Notes under the pieces: generated by a model
The model's database searches: none
Told to the model about the DNA's origin: nothing
The model's input: only the letters and a program-made list of their open reading frames with translations
Program-made: the position numbers and the translations under genes
Source: Nitrospirota bacterium
GTDB lineage: Bacteria; Nitrospirota; Nitrospiria; Nitrospirales; UBA8639
Assembly (NCBI GenBank): GCA_027623995.1
Contig: JAQBUF010000039.1
Coordinates: forward strand, 1-33,088
Length of the DNA: 33,088 nt
Direction: 5' to 3'
Shown: positions 16,994 through 25,702 of the stretch, one piece after another
How the letters are laid out: each line of letters begins with the position of its first letter
Position numbering within the stretch: the stretch's first letter is position 1

Positions 16994-18412
16994 CTATAGT
17001 CCCTCATAAGCCGCGATGGCAGCCGAGATGGCGATAATCATATCCTCGGGTTCGAGGGCATGTTCATACTCGAATAATTCCGGGTGCGTTTCTAAGTAGG
17101 AAGTGTCAAAACGTCCAGCCCGAAAATCCGGTTCTTCCATGATCTTCATCATAAAGGGAATGGTCGTCTTGACCCCGCGCAAGACAAATTCTTCAAGTGA
17201 CCGATGCGTACGGCGGACTGTTTCATCCCACGTTCGCCCCTGAACCGTCAGTTTAGTTAACAGAGCATCGTAGTAGGGCGGTACCGTGTAATCTTTGTAC
17301 ACCACACCGTCAATACGCACTCCCACGCCACCAGGAGACAAATACGCTGTCACTTTTCCGGATGAGGGTCGAAAGCCGTTTTGTGGGTCTTCGGCGTTAA
17401 TCCGACATTGAATGGCGAAGCCTTGCAGACTAATTTCGTGTTGGCTAAAGACCAGTGGACGTCCAGCGGCAATCCAAATTTGTGTTTGGACAATATCCAC
17501 GGTGGTGATTTGTTCGGTGACGGTGTGCTCGACTTGGATGCGAGGGTTCATTTCCATGAAATAGTATCGGCCATCTTGATCCAGCAAAAATTCAATGGTG
17601 CCGGCGTTATAGAATTCGGCAGCGCGTGCGAGTGAGATGGCGGCTTCCCCCATTTGTGCCCTGAGGCGTGGGGTGAGGATCAGCGAGGGGGCAATTTCAA
17701 TGATTTTTTGATGGCGGCGCTGAATGGAACAGTCGCGTTCGCCCAGGTGGACGACGTAGCCATATTTATCCGCAAGCAATTGGAATTCGATATGATGTGG
17801 ACGGTCCACATACTTTTCAATAAATAACTCGGGGTTGCCAAAGGCGGCATTCGCCTCTCGCGCCCCGGATTCCATGGCTTCTTTGAGTTCCTCGTCTGAG
17901 TTTACGACTCGAAGTCCTCGCCCACCACCACCGGCACTGGCTTTGACCATGACGGGATAGCCCGCGGAATGGCAGAACTTCAGACCATCTTCATAGGATT
18001 CCACTGGACCATCGGTCCCTGGTACCACGGGGACGCCGACTTGTTTCGCGAGTTCACGCGCTTGAATTTTATCACCTAAGAGATGGAGGGCTCGGGGAGA
18101 AGGGCCAATGAAGGTGACGCCGGCATCCTCGCATAATTGGGCAAATTCCGCGTTTTCAGAGAGAAACCCATAGCCTGGGTGTATGGCATCAGCTCCAACT
18201 CGTTTGGCAAGATTGACGATTTGTCTGGCATCCAAAAACCCTTGAACGGGACCAGGTCCGACCAAGTAAGCTTCATTGGCTTTTTTGACGTAAATGGCGG
18301 TGGCGTCGCATTCCGCGTAGATGGCGACGGTGGCAATATTGAGTTCGCGGCATGCGCGGATAACTCGCATCGCAATTTCACCACGATTGGCTACAAGGAT
18401 TTTTTTAAACAT
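16994..18412 (-). CDS. pycA: biotin carboxylase subunit (AccC/PycA type)
   Basis: The protein has 472 residues, the size of AccC/PycA. It opens with FKKILVANRGEIAMRVIRACREL, the biotin-carboxylase N-domain (described by its start). An ATP-grasp glycine loop (ASAGGGGRGLRVV) follows near residue 165, and FMEMNPRIQVEHTVTE near residue 290 holds the metal-binding Glu and Asn. GFAIQCRINAEDP is the usual C-domain start. It carboxylates biotin using ATP and bicarbonate. The stop is 45 bp from the start of the carboxyltransferase gene, so the two form one operon and one complex. A separate AccC role in fatty-acid synthesis is possible but less likely given this pairing. Confidence 0.9.
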   Translation of the reverse strand: MFKKILVANRGEIAMRVIRACRELNIATVAIYAECDATAIYVKKANEAYLVGPGPVQGFLDARQIVNLAKRVGADAIHPGYGFLSENAEFAQLCEDAGVTFIGPSPRALHLLGDKIQARELAKQVGVPVVPGTDGPVESYEDGLKFCHSAGYPVMVKASAGGGGRGLRVVNSDEELKEAMESGAREANAAFGNPELFIEKYVDRPHHIEFQLLADKYGYVVHLGERDCSIQRRHQKIIEIAPSLILTPRLRAQMGEAAISLARAAEFYNAGTIEFLLDQDGRYYFMEMNPRIQVEHTVTEQITTVDIVQTQIWIAAGRPLVFSQHEISLQGFAIQCRINAEDPQNGFRPSSGKVTAYLSPGGVGVRIDGVVYKDYTVPPYYDALLTKLTVQGRTWDETVRRTHRSLEEFVLRGVKTTIPFMMKIMEEPDFRAGRFDTSYLETHPELFEYEHALEPEDMIIAISAAIAAYEGL

Positions 18413-18587
18413 AGTCGATCCTACCAGTCATCCGTAAAGTTCAGCGCCCTATGATCAACGGATATTGTGGATGGCTGTCCCGGTGGAATCGGTTGCCAGA
18501 GAGGGGCTAAATGTGTGGATTGATGGCGTATGTAGCACGCCCAGTCGGGCAGATGTCAAGAGGGCCAGGGATAAACCTATACTATAG

Positions 18588-19496
18588 TTATTGCCCCTTC
18601 AGGGGGTAATATTTCACGACCGCACTGTTTCGGTCCTGAAATAATCCGCTTCCGCCTGATTTGATCCCACGTTGGCCGGCAGGGGAGAGGACATATTCCA
18701 AAAAGGCTTTGGCCACGGGATTCTGTTCTTTTTTCATTACAAACACCACGGGACGTCGAATGGGATAGGTGGCATCAAGGACGGTCTGGTATTCAGGCTC
18801 GATCCCATCGATAAAGAGTAAAGTGACGCCGTACCCGTCCTTTCGTGCTTGGAGGGCTGGTCCCATGGAGACATAGGAGATGGCATAGATATCGCCATTG
18901 AGGGATTTAAACGTCTGTTGCTCTTCTTCAACAATCTTGGCACGCACTTTTTGGGTGGTATCCAGTTTGAGGTATTGCTCCAACGTTTGCCGGATATTTT
19001 GATTCCAGGTTCGGTGAATGATCCGAATGCGTGTCTCGGGCCCTTCTTCATACACTTGAGACCAATATTTGAGTGTTCCTTCAAAAATCTGTTTGAGCTG
19101 GTCAGAGGAAATCGCTTCAATGGGATTGGCAAAATTGGTGACGACGGCGACCCCGTCCCAGGCGATGATCGTTGAAGGCAACTTGTCTTCCAATTCTCCC
19201 GTGACGGCGATGTCGGCATCCCCGCGTTCGACTTCTTCCACTGGGCGAGCATTTTGATGCCAAAAGAAGTCAATGTTGGCTTTGGGGTGAAGTTCCTCAA
19301 AATTTTTACCCAAGGCTTCAATGGCGTACCGTTCTGGACCATTGCCAATCACCAAACAGTTTCCCGTGAGTTCTTTCTCTTGTGCAAAGGAAAAGGAAAT
19401 CTCAAAGACGACAGCACAGGTAAGTAAGAGGGCCGAAAGTCCAAATCTCAGTAGGTATCGTGCCTGTCTATGTTGTGGAGGTGCAAATGGGTTCAT
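18588..19496 (-). CDS. PstS-like periplasmic substrate-binding protein
   Basis: The protein has about 302 residues from the ATG at 19496; a TTG at 19511 is in frame. A signal (LLRFGLSALLLTCAVVF ending ...SFAQ) precedes a type-2 periplasmic binding fold. GDADIAVTG, WDGVAVVTNFANPIEAIS, LKQIFEGTLKYWSQV and a late PVAKAFLEYVLSPAGQ are typical of PstS-like phosphate-binding proteins. No pstC, pstA or pstB is adjacent, so it may serve a transporter elsewhere or act as an anion sensor. Phosphate is the default ligand of the family but is not proven here. Confidence 0.8.
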   Translation of the reverse strand: MNPFAPPQHRQARYLLRFGLSALLLTCAVVFEISFSFAQEKELTGNCLVIGNGPERYAIEALGKNFEELHPKANIDFFWHQNARPVEEVERGDADIAVTGELEDKLPSTIIAWDGVAVVTNFANPIEAISSDQLKQIFEGTLKYWSQVYEEGPETRIRIIHRTWNQNIRQTLEQYLKLDTTQKVRAKIVEEEQQTFKSLNGDIYAISYVSMGPALQARKDGYGVTLLFIDGIEPEYQTVLDATYPIRRPVVFVMKKEQNPVAKAFLEYVLSPAGQRGIKSGGSGLFQDRNSAVVKYYPLKGQ

Positions 19497-19627
19497 GAGT
19501 CTATTGTTCAAGATTTGTTCGTGAAGGAGCTGTGGTCCGATTCAGGTCGTGCTTGCAGTTGTTTTCCGTCTCCCGATTTTAATCAAGCGGTCACGATAGA
19601 ATGTTACGTGAGGGTCCAGTGATGGGG

Positions 19628-19948
19628 TTACCCCTCTCCAGGTCCCGATGCTCCCGAATCGGATGGAGGTGCCATGTTTTGTTCAGTTGGTAGAGCTCTC
19701 GCACCACCCATGATGGGAGGAAGCTTTTTAAATCGATCCATACGATCGTTCAGCATATCGTAGGCTTTCATTTCTCGAAACCCAGTCTTATGATCCCCTT
19801 TGATTTGAGAGGCAAAGGAGGACATGAGACGATTCGATTTCATTTCATTACACTTTGGGCAGCTGGTGTCTTCTGGGCGAGCGTTGATGGATTGCATTAG
19901 CTCGAATTTGTGTTCGCAGGATTGGCATTGATATTCATACAGTGGCAT
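19628..19948 (-). CDS. FmdB-family zinc-ribbon regulatory protein
   Basis: The protein has 106 residues. The FmdB signature is at the N-terminus: MPLYEYQCQSCEHKFELMQS, then CPKC, giving Cys8, Cys11, Cys30 and Cys33 for one zinc. The rest is a low-complexity tail ending in Gly/Pro/Ser-rich sequence. A good ribosome site (AAAGGAG) lies upstream. FmdB proteins are named for a putative regulator of formamidase/amidase genes, but the general role is unknown. Nothing nearby points to a target. Confidence 0.85.
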   Translation of the reverse strand: MPLYEYQCQSCEHKFELMQSINARPEDTSCPKCNEMKSNRLMSSFASQIKGDHKTGFREMKAYDMLNDRMDRFKKLPPIMGGARALPTEQNMAPPSDSGASGPGEG

Positions 19949-20157
19949 AACGAATTCTACTCCTTTAATTAATTAGTCGATATCATTGGCCCATTATAGC
20001 TGATTGAATTTGTCGCTGGCCAATATCTGAGGAAAAAATAACTTTCAGATGCCTGATTTGTCTAATCTGGTCTTCTCTTGACTGACTCACGGCGGCTTCT
20101 TTAAAATAGCAAAGTTTGGCGGTTTTTGACAATTCTTTAACGTGCTGGAGGAAGCGT

Positions 20158-20337
20158 ATGTCTGTCCTGATTCGGAAGTATAAGTTGGCAAGTGGTATGG
20201 AACAAGAAGAGCGTATTGATGACGACGATCGTATTGAGCGGTATATGAAATTATTTGATCGCGAAGATGTCAAGAAGATTCAAACGGGCGTGAAGGTGAA
20301 AATTGAAAAAGATGAGTGGCAGTTGTTAGAAGATTAA
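20158..20337 (+). CDS. small acidic hypothetical protein
   Basis: The protein has 59 residues from the ATG at 20158. I chose this start because GGAGGAAG lies a few bases upstream; an in-frame start at 20116 would add 14 residues. It is rich in charged residues, with an EERIDDDDRIERYMKLFD stretch. It has no membrane segment or motif I recognise. It is the first of three small unknown genes on the plus strand before hemE. Confidence 0.55.
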   Translation: MSVLIRKYKLASGMEQEERIDDDDRIERYMKLFDREDVKKIQTGVKVKIEKDEWQLLED

Positions 20338-20383
20338 TTTCTCGGTCTTGGGAGCGCTCCAAAGAAGGAACGGTAACGCAATT

Positions 20384-20587
20384 ATGGGTCTATGGATAAA
20401 TATTCGACGTTCGCTCGATCAGGTAGTGCTTCACCGAGAGCGGTGCATCCAAGTCCCCTCACGACCGGGAAGTTCCGATCATTGGGAAGGCGGCTGGTTT
20501 GAATATCCAGACAAAGAAACGGCCCTGGATGCGCTTGAAGAGGCTGGCCCCTCCCAACAGATCAAATGTCCGATTTGTAAGCCCTGA
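20384..20587 (+). CDS. small hypothetical protein with a C-terminal CxxC
   Basis: The protein has 67 residues from the ATG at 20384; a TTG at 20348 is in frame. It shows a WEGGWFEYPDKETALDALEEAG region, which looks like a short alpha/beta unit, and ends in IKCPICKP. A single CxxC cannot form a full zinc site alone, although Cys21 is also present. It follows the previous small gene by 46 bp and is probably co-transcribed with it. Confidence 0.5.
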   Translation: MGLWINIRRSLDQVVLHRERCIQVPSRPGSSDHWEGGWFEYPDKETALDALEEAGPSQQIKCPICKP

Positions 20588-20690
20588 TACCTTCTTTCCC
20601 TTCTGGATTGGGATTCCCCTCACCAAAGTGAAAAGATGAACGAGATCATGCTGATGCCAAGTATTGTCTTTTTAATGTGGATGCTGGTCT

Positions 20691-21167
20691 ATGGCTGAAA
20701 AGTTTGGCGGGTCGCGGTGGTTTAAGGAGGGGTATTTAGATAATCGAACCGCTGGGCTTGTGGTGGGACGCCTCACCTTTGCCGCGATTGGCTCGGTTGA
20801 TGTGTGTTTAAAGGGAGACTTTAAGCCAGATATTATTGGACGGGTGATTTCGCTTGCCAATTCACAATTTTCTGATGATGCTGTAGCCGGTCACCGATTG
20901 GGTGATTTTGCGGACCCACAACTTGGGGCGGTGAGCCTCATTTCATTTGATCCACATCCCTTGTTGGATCCTCATCCCTATCTCGAATGGTTTTCCTTGG
21001 ATCAAGATCATTATCGCATTGAATTAACCGAGGGCGACGCCTGGATTGTGCAGAGTGAACACACACAGGAATTTGATGAAAACAGCCAGCGTCTTCGAGA
21101 CCAATTCGCAGCACAACTCGAAGCTCCACCCACTGAATCAACATCCTCAGAGCAAGAATGGTTTTAG
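20691..21167 (+). CDS. hypothetical protein, conserved-looking
   Basis: The protein has 158 residues and no signal peptide or membrane helix. The body looks like a beta-rich fold: AGLVVGRLTFAAIGSVDVCLKG, HPYLEWFSLDQDHYRIEL, DAWIVQSEH. The C-terminus is an acidic Ser/Thr-rich tail (APPTESTSSEQEWF). I do not recognise the family. It ends 53 bp before hemE on the same strand and may be transcribed with it. The start at 20691 has no strong ribosome site. Confidence 0.6.
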   Translation: MAEKFGGSRWFKEGYLDNRTAGLVVGRLTFAAIGSVDVCLKGDFKPDIIGRVISLANSQFSDDAVAGHRLGDFADPQLGAVSLISFDPHPLLDPHPYLEWFSLDQDHYRIELTEGDAWIVQSEHTQEFDENSQRLRDQFAAQLEAPPTESTSSEQEWF

Positions 21168-21220
21168 CCTTGAGGAATTCAAAAGGTCTTGCCTTACTCT
21201 TTGAACCGGAATAGGATTTT

Positions 21221-22273
21221 TTGACCATGGCTCCCCCATTACTGAATGATCGTTTCCTTCGTGCCTGCAGAAGAGAACCTGTCGACCGAACCCCAGTTTG
21301 GTTTATGCGTCAAGCCGGCCGATATATGGCCGAATATCAAGCCATCAGAAAGAATCATAGTATTCTTGATGTGTGCAAGATTCCGGAGTTGGCTGCGGAA
21401 GTCACCCTGCAGCCCATTGAGCGGTTTCCTCTGGATGCGGCGATTATCTTCGCGGATATTTTGTTGCCCTTGGAGCCTATGGGTCTGAATTTATCTTTTG
21501 TGGAGGATAAAGGTCCCGTCATCGCGAATCCCGTACGCAGCGGGGACGATGTCGCCCGTTTAAAGGTTGTGGATGCTGACGCGTTTAGGTTTTCTTATGA
21601 AGCCGTGGCGTTAACGATTAAGCAATTAGCTGGTCGGGTTCCGCTCATCGGGTTTGCCGGTGGGCCGTTTACCTTGGCGAGTTATGCCATTGAGGGTGGG
21701 AGTTCTCGCTCCTATATTACGACCAAGCGATTCATGTATTCGAATCCGAAACAATGGCATGCTTTGCTAGAGAAGTTTGCTGACGTGGTCACGAACTATC
21801 TCCTGAACCAAATTCGCGCAGGTGTCCAGGCCATTCAATTGTTTGATAGTTGGGTCGGATGTCTTGCCCCTCGCGATTATGAAGAATATGCACTTCCTCA
21901 TGTGACACGAATTATTGATCGGTTACGACCTGAAGGCCTGCCCATCATTTATTTTGGGACGGGAACCTCAACGTTGTTGCCGCTCATGAAAAAGGCCGGC
22001 AGTGACGTGGTTGGTCTTGATTGGCATGTGGAGCTTGATGAAGCCTGGGCGAGGCTCGGGTATGACGTGGCGGTCCAGGGAAATCTTGATCCAGTGGTCT
22101 TGTATGCACCGGTTGAGGAAATCGACAAGAGAGTCAAAGATATTCTTGAGCGGGCCGGTCAACGTCCAGGACATATTTTCAATTTGGGTCATGGTATTCT
22201 TCCTCAAACACCTGTTGAGCATGTAGATGCGGCTATTGCCAGTGTCCATAAGTATGGGCAGGTTGGCTCTTAA
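21221..22273 (+). CDS. hemE: uroporphyrinogen decarboxylase
   Basis: The protein has 350 residues, the normal HemE length. The signature PVWFMRQAGRYMAEYQ lies at residues 25-40, with the substrate-binding Arg and the usual RxAGRY motif. It is followed by FADILLPLEPMG, GFAGGPFTLASYAIEGG and FNLGHGILPQTPVEHV. The enzyme removes four acetate carboxyls from uroporphyrinogen III to make coproporphyrinogen III in the cytoplasm. hemG follows at 63 bp, so two late steps of heme synthesis sit together. The intermediate coproporphyrinogen oxidase step is not in the window. Confidence 0.96.
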   Translation: MTMAPPLLNDRFLRACRREPVDRTPVWFMRQAGRYMAEYQAIRKNHSILDVCKIPELAAEVTLQPIERFPLDAAIIFADILLPLEPMGLNLSFVEDKGPVIANPVRSGDDVARLKVVDADAFRFSYEAVALTIKQLAGRVPLIGFAGGPFTLASYAIEGGSSRSYITTKRFMYSNPKQWHALLEKFADVVTNYLLNQIRAGVQAIQLFDSWVGCLAPRDYEEYALPHVTRIIDRLRPEGLPIIYFGTGTSTLLPLMKKAGSDVVGLDWHVELDEAWARLGYDVAVQGNLDPVVLYAPVEEIDKRVKDILERAGQRPGHIFNLGHGILPQTPVEHVDAAIASVHKYGQVGS

Positions 22274-22336
22274 TAATTTTCTTGTTCTAGACACACATTT
22301 TCTCCCATCGCATCGTTCTGAAGGCACCCACCGAAC

Positions 22337-23803
22337 ATGTCTTTACCCGGATCCAAACCCAAAAGCGTAGTCATCGTTGGTGGGGGCATCGCTGGCCTGT
22401 CCACGGCTTTTGCGTTGGTGGAAAAGGCCAAACGAATGAACCAGAGACTCCAGTGTACGGTGCTTGAGGCTCAGGCGAATTGGGGTGGAAAAATTTCGAC
22501 CACGCTGGTTGATGGCTTGATTGTCGAAGGTGGGCCGGATTCTTTTTTGTCGATCAAACCCTGGGCGTTAGAGTTATGCGAAAAATTGGGATTGAGCTCT
22601 CAGCTCATCAATACCAATCAGGGAAATAGTCAAACCTTTGCCTATTCTCGTGGACGGCTTCGAGAATTTCCCCAAGGCTTGGTGTCGATGGTTCCCACAA
22701 AAATGGGACCGCTCTTTAAAAGCGGGCTCGTGTCTTGGCCTGGGATTGTGCGTATGGCTGGAGACTGGTGTATCCCATCGCGCAAAGCTGGGTCCCCTGA
22801 GGAATCACTCGCAAGTTTTTTTACTCGTCGCTTTGGACAGGAAGCCTTTGATCGCCTGATTGAACCGCTTGTCGCGGGAATTTATGCTGGCGATGCCACG
22901 GAGCTCAGCGTGGCGGCCACGTTTCCGCAATTTGTCGATTTAGAGACGAAGTATGGTGGCCTTATCAAAGGCGCATTGGCGCAACAAAAAGCCAGGCGTG
23001 CGCCGCAGGGAAAAGGTGGACCCCCACGTTCGTTATTTGTGACCTTGCAGGGTGGGCTCAGTGATCTTGTGGGACGGTTGGTGGAGGTCTTACAAAATGA
23101 AGGTGTGACCCTATCACTTGGAAAACCGGTTGGACGCGTGGAAAGTCCAACAGGGTCTGAGGTGCGCGGAAAGTGGAGAGTCCACCTCGTTGATGACGAA
23201 GTGTTTGAGGCTGATGGCGTGATCTTAGCCACTCCAGCATATATTTCCTCTCGATTGCTTGCCAGCAGTCACCCCGATGTGGCCGATCTGTTGGGGCAAA
23301 TTCCCTATGCCTCGACGGCCACCGTTTCTCTGGCCTTTCCAAAGGCGGACGTTCAGGCATATTTGAACGGATTTGGGTTTGTGGTGCCTCGAGTGGAAAA
23401 TCGAAAACTCATCGCAGCAACCTGGTCATCCTTAAAATGGGCGGGCCGGGCAAAAGACGATGAAAGTCTGATTCGTTGTTATGTCGGTGGTCGAGGACGT
23501 GAGGACATACTTGAATTGAACGATGATCGGATTGTGGCGTTAGCCTTGGCGGAATTACAAGACATGGTGGGCGTGAACACCACACCGCGTTCGGCGCATG
23601 TGTTTCGTTGGGCACAAGCCATGCCCCAATATGTGATTGGACATCGGGATCGCGTGAAGGCTATTCGGCAACTTCTGACCACTCATCAGGGCTTGTATGT
23701 GACGGGCGCAGCCTATGAGGGCCTTGGTATTCCTGATTGTATTCGTGATGGAACAGACACAGCACATGCGCTATGTGCTGCGCTATGGGAACAGGCGTCG
23801 TAG
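22337..23803 (+). CDS. hemG: protoporphyrinogen/coproporphyrinogen oxidase (HemY-type, FAD)
   Basis: The protein has 488 residues. The FAD dinucleotide loop VVIVGGGIAGLSTAFAL lies at residues 10-27. GGKIST, EGGPDSFLSIKPW and a C-terminal VTGAAYEGLGIPDCIRDG, which closes on the flavin, are typical of HemY/PPOX. The family oxidises protoporphyrinogen IX to protoporphyrin, or coproporphyrinogen to coproporphyrin in lineages using the coproporphyrin route. Which applies here is not decided by the sequence. The name hemG is the common annotation; the fold is HemY. It follows hemE directly and is followed by the acylphosphatase after 27 bp. Confidence 0.93.
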   Translation: MSLPGSKPKSVVIVGGGIAGLSTAFALVEKAKRMNQRLQCTVLEAQANWGGKISTTLVDGLIVEGGPDSFLSIKPWALELCEKLGLSSQLINTNQGNSQTFAYSRGRLREFPQGLVSMVPTKMGPLFKSGLVSWPGIVRMAGDWCIPSRKAGSPEESLASFFTRRFGQEAFDRLIEPLVAGIYAGDATELSVAATFPQFVDLETKYGGLIKGALAQQKARRAPQGKGGPPRSLFVTLQGGLSDLVGRLVEVLQNEGVTLSLGKPVGRVESPTGSEVRGKWRVHLVDDEVFEADGVILATPAYISSRLLASSHPDVADLLGQIPYASTATVSLAFPKADVQAYLNGFGFVVPRVENRKLIAATWSSLKWAGRAKDDESLIRCYVGGRGREDILELNDDRIVALALAELQDMVGVNTTPRSAHVFRWAQAMPQYVIGHRDRVKAIRQLLTTHQGLYVTGAAYEGLGIPDCIRDGTDTAHALCAALWEQAS

Positions 23804-23830
23804 GTTGAGTTCTGGGGTGATGGTGATCTC

Positions 23831-24133
23831 TTGAATGGGGCAACAATAAAACTTCAGGAAACGGTGCGAGCGCATGTGTTGGTGACCGGACGCGTTCAAG
23901 GTGTGGGGTTTCGGGCATTTGTCTGTCGGCAAGCGGAACAGCAGGGATTGACTGGATGGGTGCGAAATGTGGTCGATGGGCGTGTTGAATCAGAGGTGCA
24001 AGGGCCAAGGGACGTGGTTGGTAATTTTTTGCGAGATGTAGAACGTGGGCCGACTTTGTCCAGTGTGACGCAGATGGAGATTGACTGGGTCTCGCCGGGG
24101 CAAGAAGATACGAGCTTCGAAATCAAATATTGA
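23831..24133 (+). CDS. acyP: acylphosphatase
   Basis: The protein has about 100 residues. The active-site loop GRVQGVGFRAF, with its Arg, and GWVRNVVDGRVE, with its Asn, are the two defining motifs. The family is about 90 residues. The TTG at 23831 gives the full frame; a GTG at 23864 with AGGA just upstream would give a shorter and more typical N-terminus. It hydrolyses acyl phosphates in the cytoplasm. Its place between hemG and apt looks operonic but not functionally linked. Confidence 0.9.
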   Translation: MNGATIKLQETVRAHVLVTGRVQGVGFRAFVCRQAEQQGLTGWVRNVVDGRVESEVQGPRDVVGNFLRDVERGPTLSSVTQMEIDWVSPGQEDTSFEIKY

Positions 24134-24202
24134 TGGCAGGATAGCGGTACGAAAACAGGTCGAACTCGATTGGTCTGGCTTGATGCTGGAAAGGATGAAT
24201 TG

Positions 24203-24718
24203 ATGGATTTTAAAAGTTTGATTCGAGAGATTCAGGATTTTCCCAAACCTGGGATTTTATTCTACGACATCACGACGCTGTTGAAAGATTCGAAGGGTTT
24301 TCAACAATTGATTCAGGACTTGACCGACTATTACCGAAATGAACGAATTAGTAAGGTCGTGGGTATTGAGTCGCGGGGTTTTATTTTAGGCGGGCCGCTG
24401 GCGTTTAATCTGAACGCAGGGTTCGTGCCTGTGCGCAAGCCTGGGAAATTACCGGCCGATGTGTTTGAGGTAAAATATAACCTGGAGTATGGATCGAATT
24501 CATTGTCCATCCACCGAGATGCCATTGATTTGGGTGAGCGCGTCCTGGTCGTTGATGATCTCTTAGCCACAGGTGGAACCGCTGCCGCGACTGTTCATTT
24601 GTTACGGCAATTAGGGGCTGAAATTGTCGGCTGTGCATTTATGGTTGAGCTGCTCGAATTACAAGGACGAGAAAAGTTGGATGGGTGTGCAGTCCATTCC
24701 TTGCTGTCCTATCCCTGA
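24203..24718 (+). CDS. apt: adenine phosphoribosyltransferase
   Basis: From the ATG at 24203 the protein has 171 residues, the normal Apt length. That start has AAAGGA about 9 bases upstream, and the in-frame reading from 24170 adds 11 unneeded residues. The opening LIREIQDFPKPGILFYDIT is typical. GIESRGFILGGPLAF and the PRPP loop VLVVDDLLATGGTAAA are complete. The enzyme salvages adenine to AMP with PRPP. It is the last gene of the hemE-hemG-acyP-apt run. Confidence 0.95.
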   Translation: MDFKSLIREIQDFPKPGILFYDITTLLKDSKGFQQLIQDLTDYYRNERISKVVGIESRGFILGGPLAFNLNAGFVPVRKPGKLPADVFEVKYNLEYGSNSLSIHRDAIDLGERVLVVDDLLATGGTAAATVHLLRQLGAEIVGCAFMVELLELQGREKLDGCAVHSLLSYP

Positions 24719-24839
24719 TAATGTATGATGCGCGACTTCTCCGGGCCGACGGCGAAAGAGAGAGATAGTGTACGATGATTAAAATGGAGAAAGGTTTTTA
24801 GATTCTCCAATAAAATCGTGTTCGAAAAGGAGACGAGGG

Positions 24840-25487
24840 ATGAAGGGAAACACCACAAAAAACCCCGCAACCGCTACTCGCCAATCAATTAAAGTCGGGG
24901 CGGCGAAAACTGTCGCGACTAAATCTTCTACGACGACCAAGCGGGCGACCTCTTCTTCAACGAAAACAAAAGCGACAAAAGCGACAAAGGCGACCCCTCC
25001 GGTAAAGACTATGGCAACCCCAAAGACTCGATCTAAATCCGAACCTTCCCAACCTCAGGTGTCAAAAGACAAAGAGGTTCAACCTAAACGTCAATTTTTG
25101 GCAGCTTCTCGGGCCAAGTCCCTGCGTGTCATTTTGTTGGCAAAGCGTGAAGCCATTATGAAACAAATGCGTGAGCAATTGGGACAATCATTGACCGATG
25201 ATCAACAGCGTCAGTTGGAATCAGCCATGGATAGCGGCGATCAGGCGTTGTTTGATCTGGAACGTGAAATGGGCATTTCTATACAAGAAATGCGAAACCG
25301 CGAACGTCAATTGATCGAGGAAGCGTTGGTGAGTTTGGAAGAAGGCACTTTTGGGCTTTGTGCGGGATGCGATGAGGAAATTAGCGAAAAGCGTTTGGAG
25401 GCGCTGCCGTTTGCTCGTCACTGCATCAAATGTCAATCTCGCTTGGAACTCCTAGAGAAAATCGAAAAGGGTGAACAGCGGAGCTAG
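24840..25487 (+). CDS. DksA/TraR-family zinc-finger protein with a Lys/Thr-rich tail
   Basis: The protein has 215 residues. The C-terminal half is the DksA/TraR fold: a long helical hairpin (KREAIMKQMREQLGQS, LFDLEREMGISIQEMRNRE), then EEGTFGLCAGC and RHCIKC, giving a four-Cys zinc finger at about 174, 177, 195 and 198. The first 75 residues are a low-complexity Lys/Thr/Ala tail with TKATKATKA repeats, similar in composition to histone-H1-like bacterial tails. DksA-type proteins reach RNA polymerase through its secondary channel. The basic tail may add DNA binding. The ribosome site AAAAGGAGA is good. Confidence 0.88.
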   Translation: MKGNTTKNPATATRQSIKVGAAKTVATKSSTTTKRATSSSTKTKATKATKATPPVKTMATPKTRSKSEPSQPQVSKDKEVQPKRQFLAASRAKSLRVILLAKREAIMKQMREQLGQSLTDDQQRQLESAMDSGDQALFDLEREMGISIQEMRNRERQLIEEALVSLEEGTFGLCAGCDEEISEKRLEALPFARHCIKCQSRLELLEKIEKGEQRS

Positions 25488-25702
25488 ATAGCACATCGTT
25501 GCCCTGGTGTCGTTGGCATCGCAGTGGCTGTTCAAGATTGATGGCCCCGATCCACTCGCGTAAGTTTCTTCTCCCCAACTAGTAAGTTTTTCTTGCCCAC
25601 AGCATTACCCCTTCACTCTTTTTCCGTTCAACCTGAATGGATTTTTCTCATTGTCATCGTGATGTGAAATCGTTACCATGAGCGCTCGTCAAACTCCCTT
25701 TG
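25488..25702. other. non-coding interval before repeat R1 copy 2
   Basis: There is no convincing reading frame here. With the repeat that follows, this makes about 540 bases without a gene between the DksA-like gene and queC. I see no clear terminator hairpin for the upstream gene. Confidence 0.4.
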
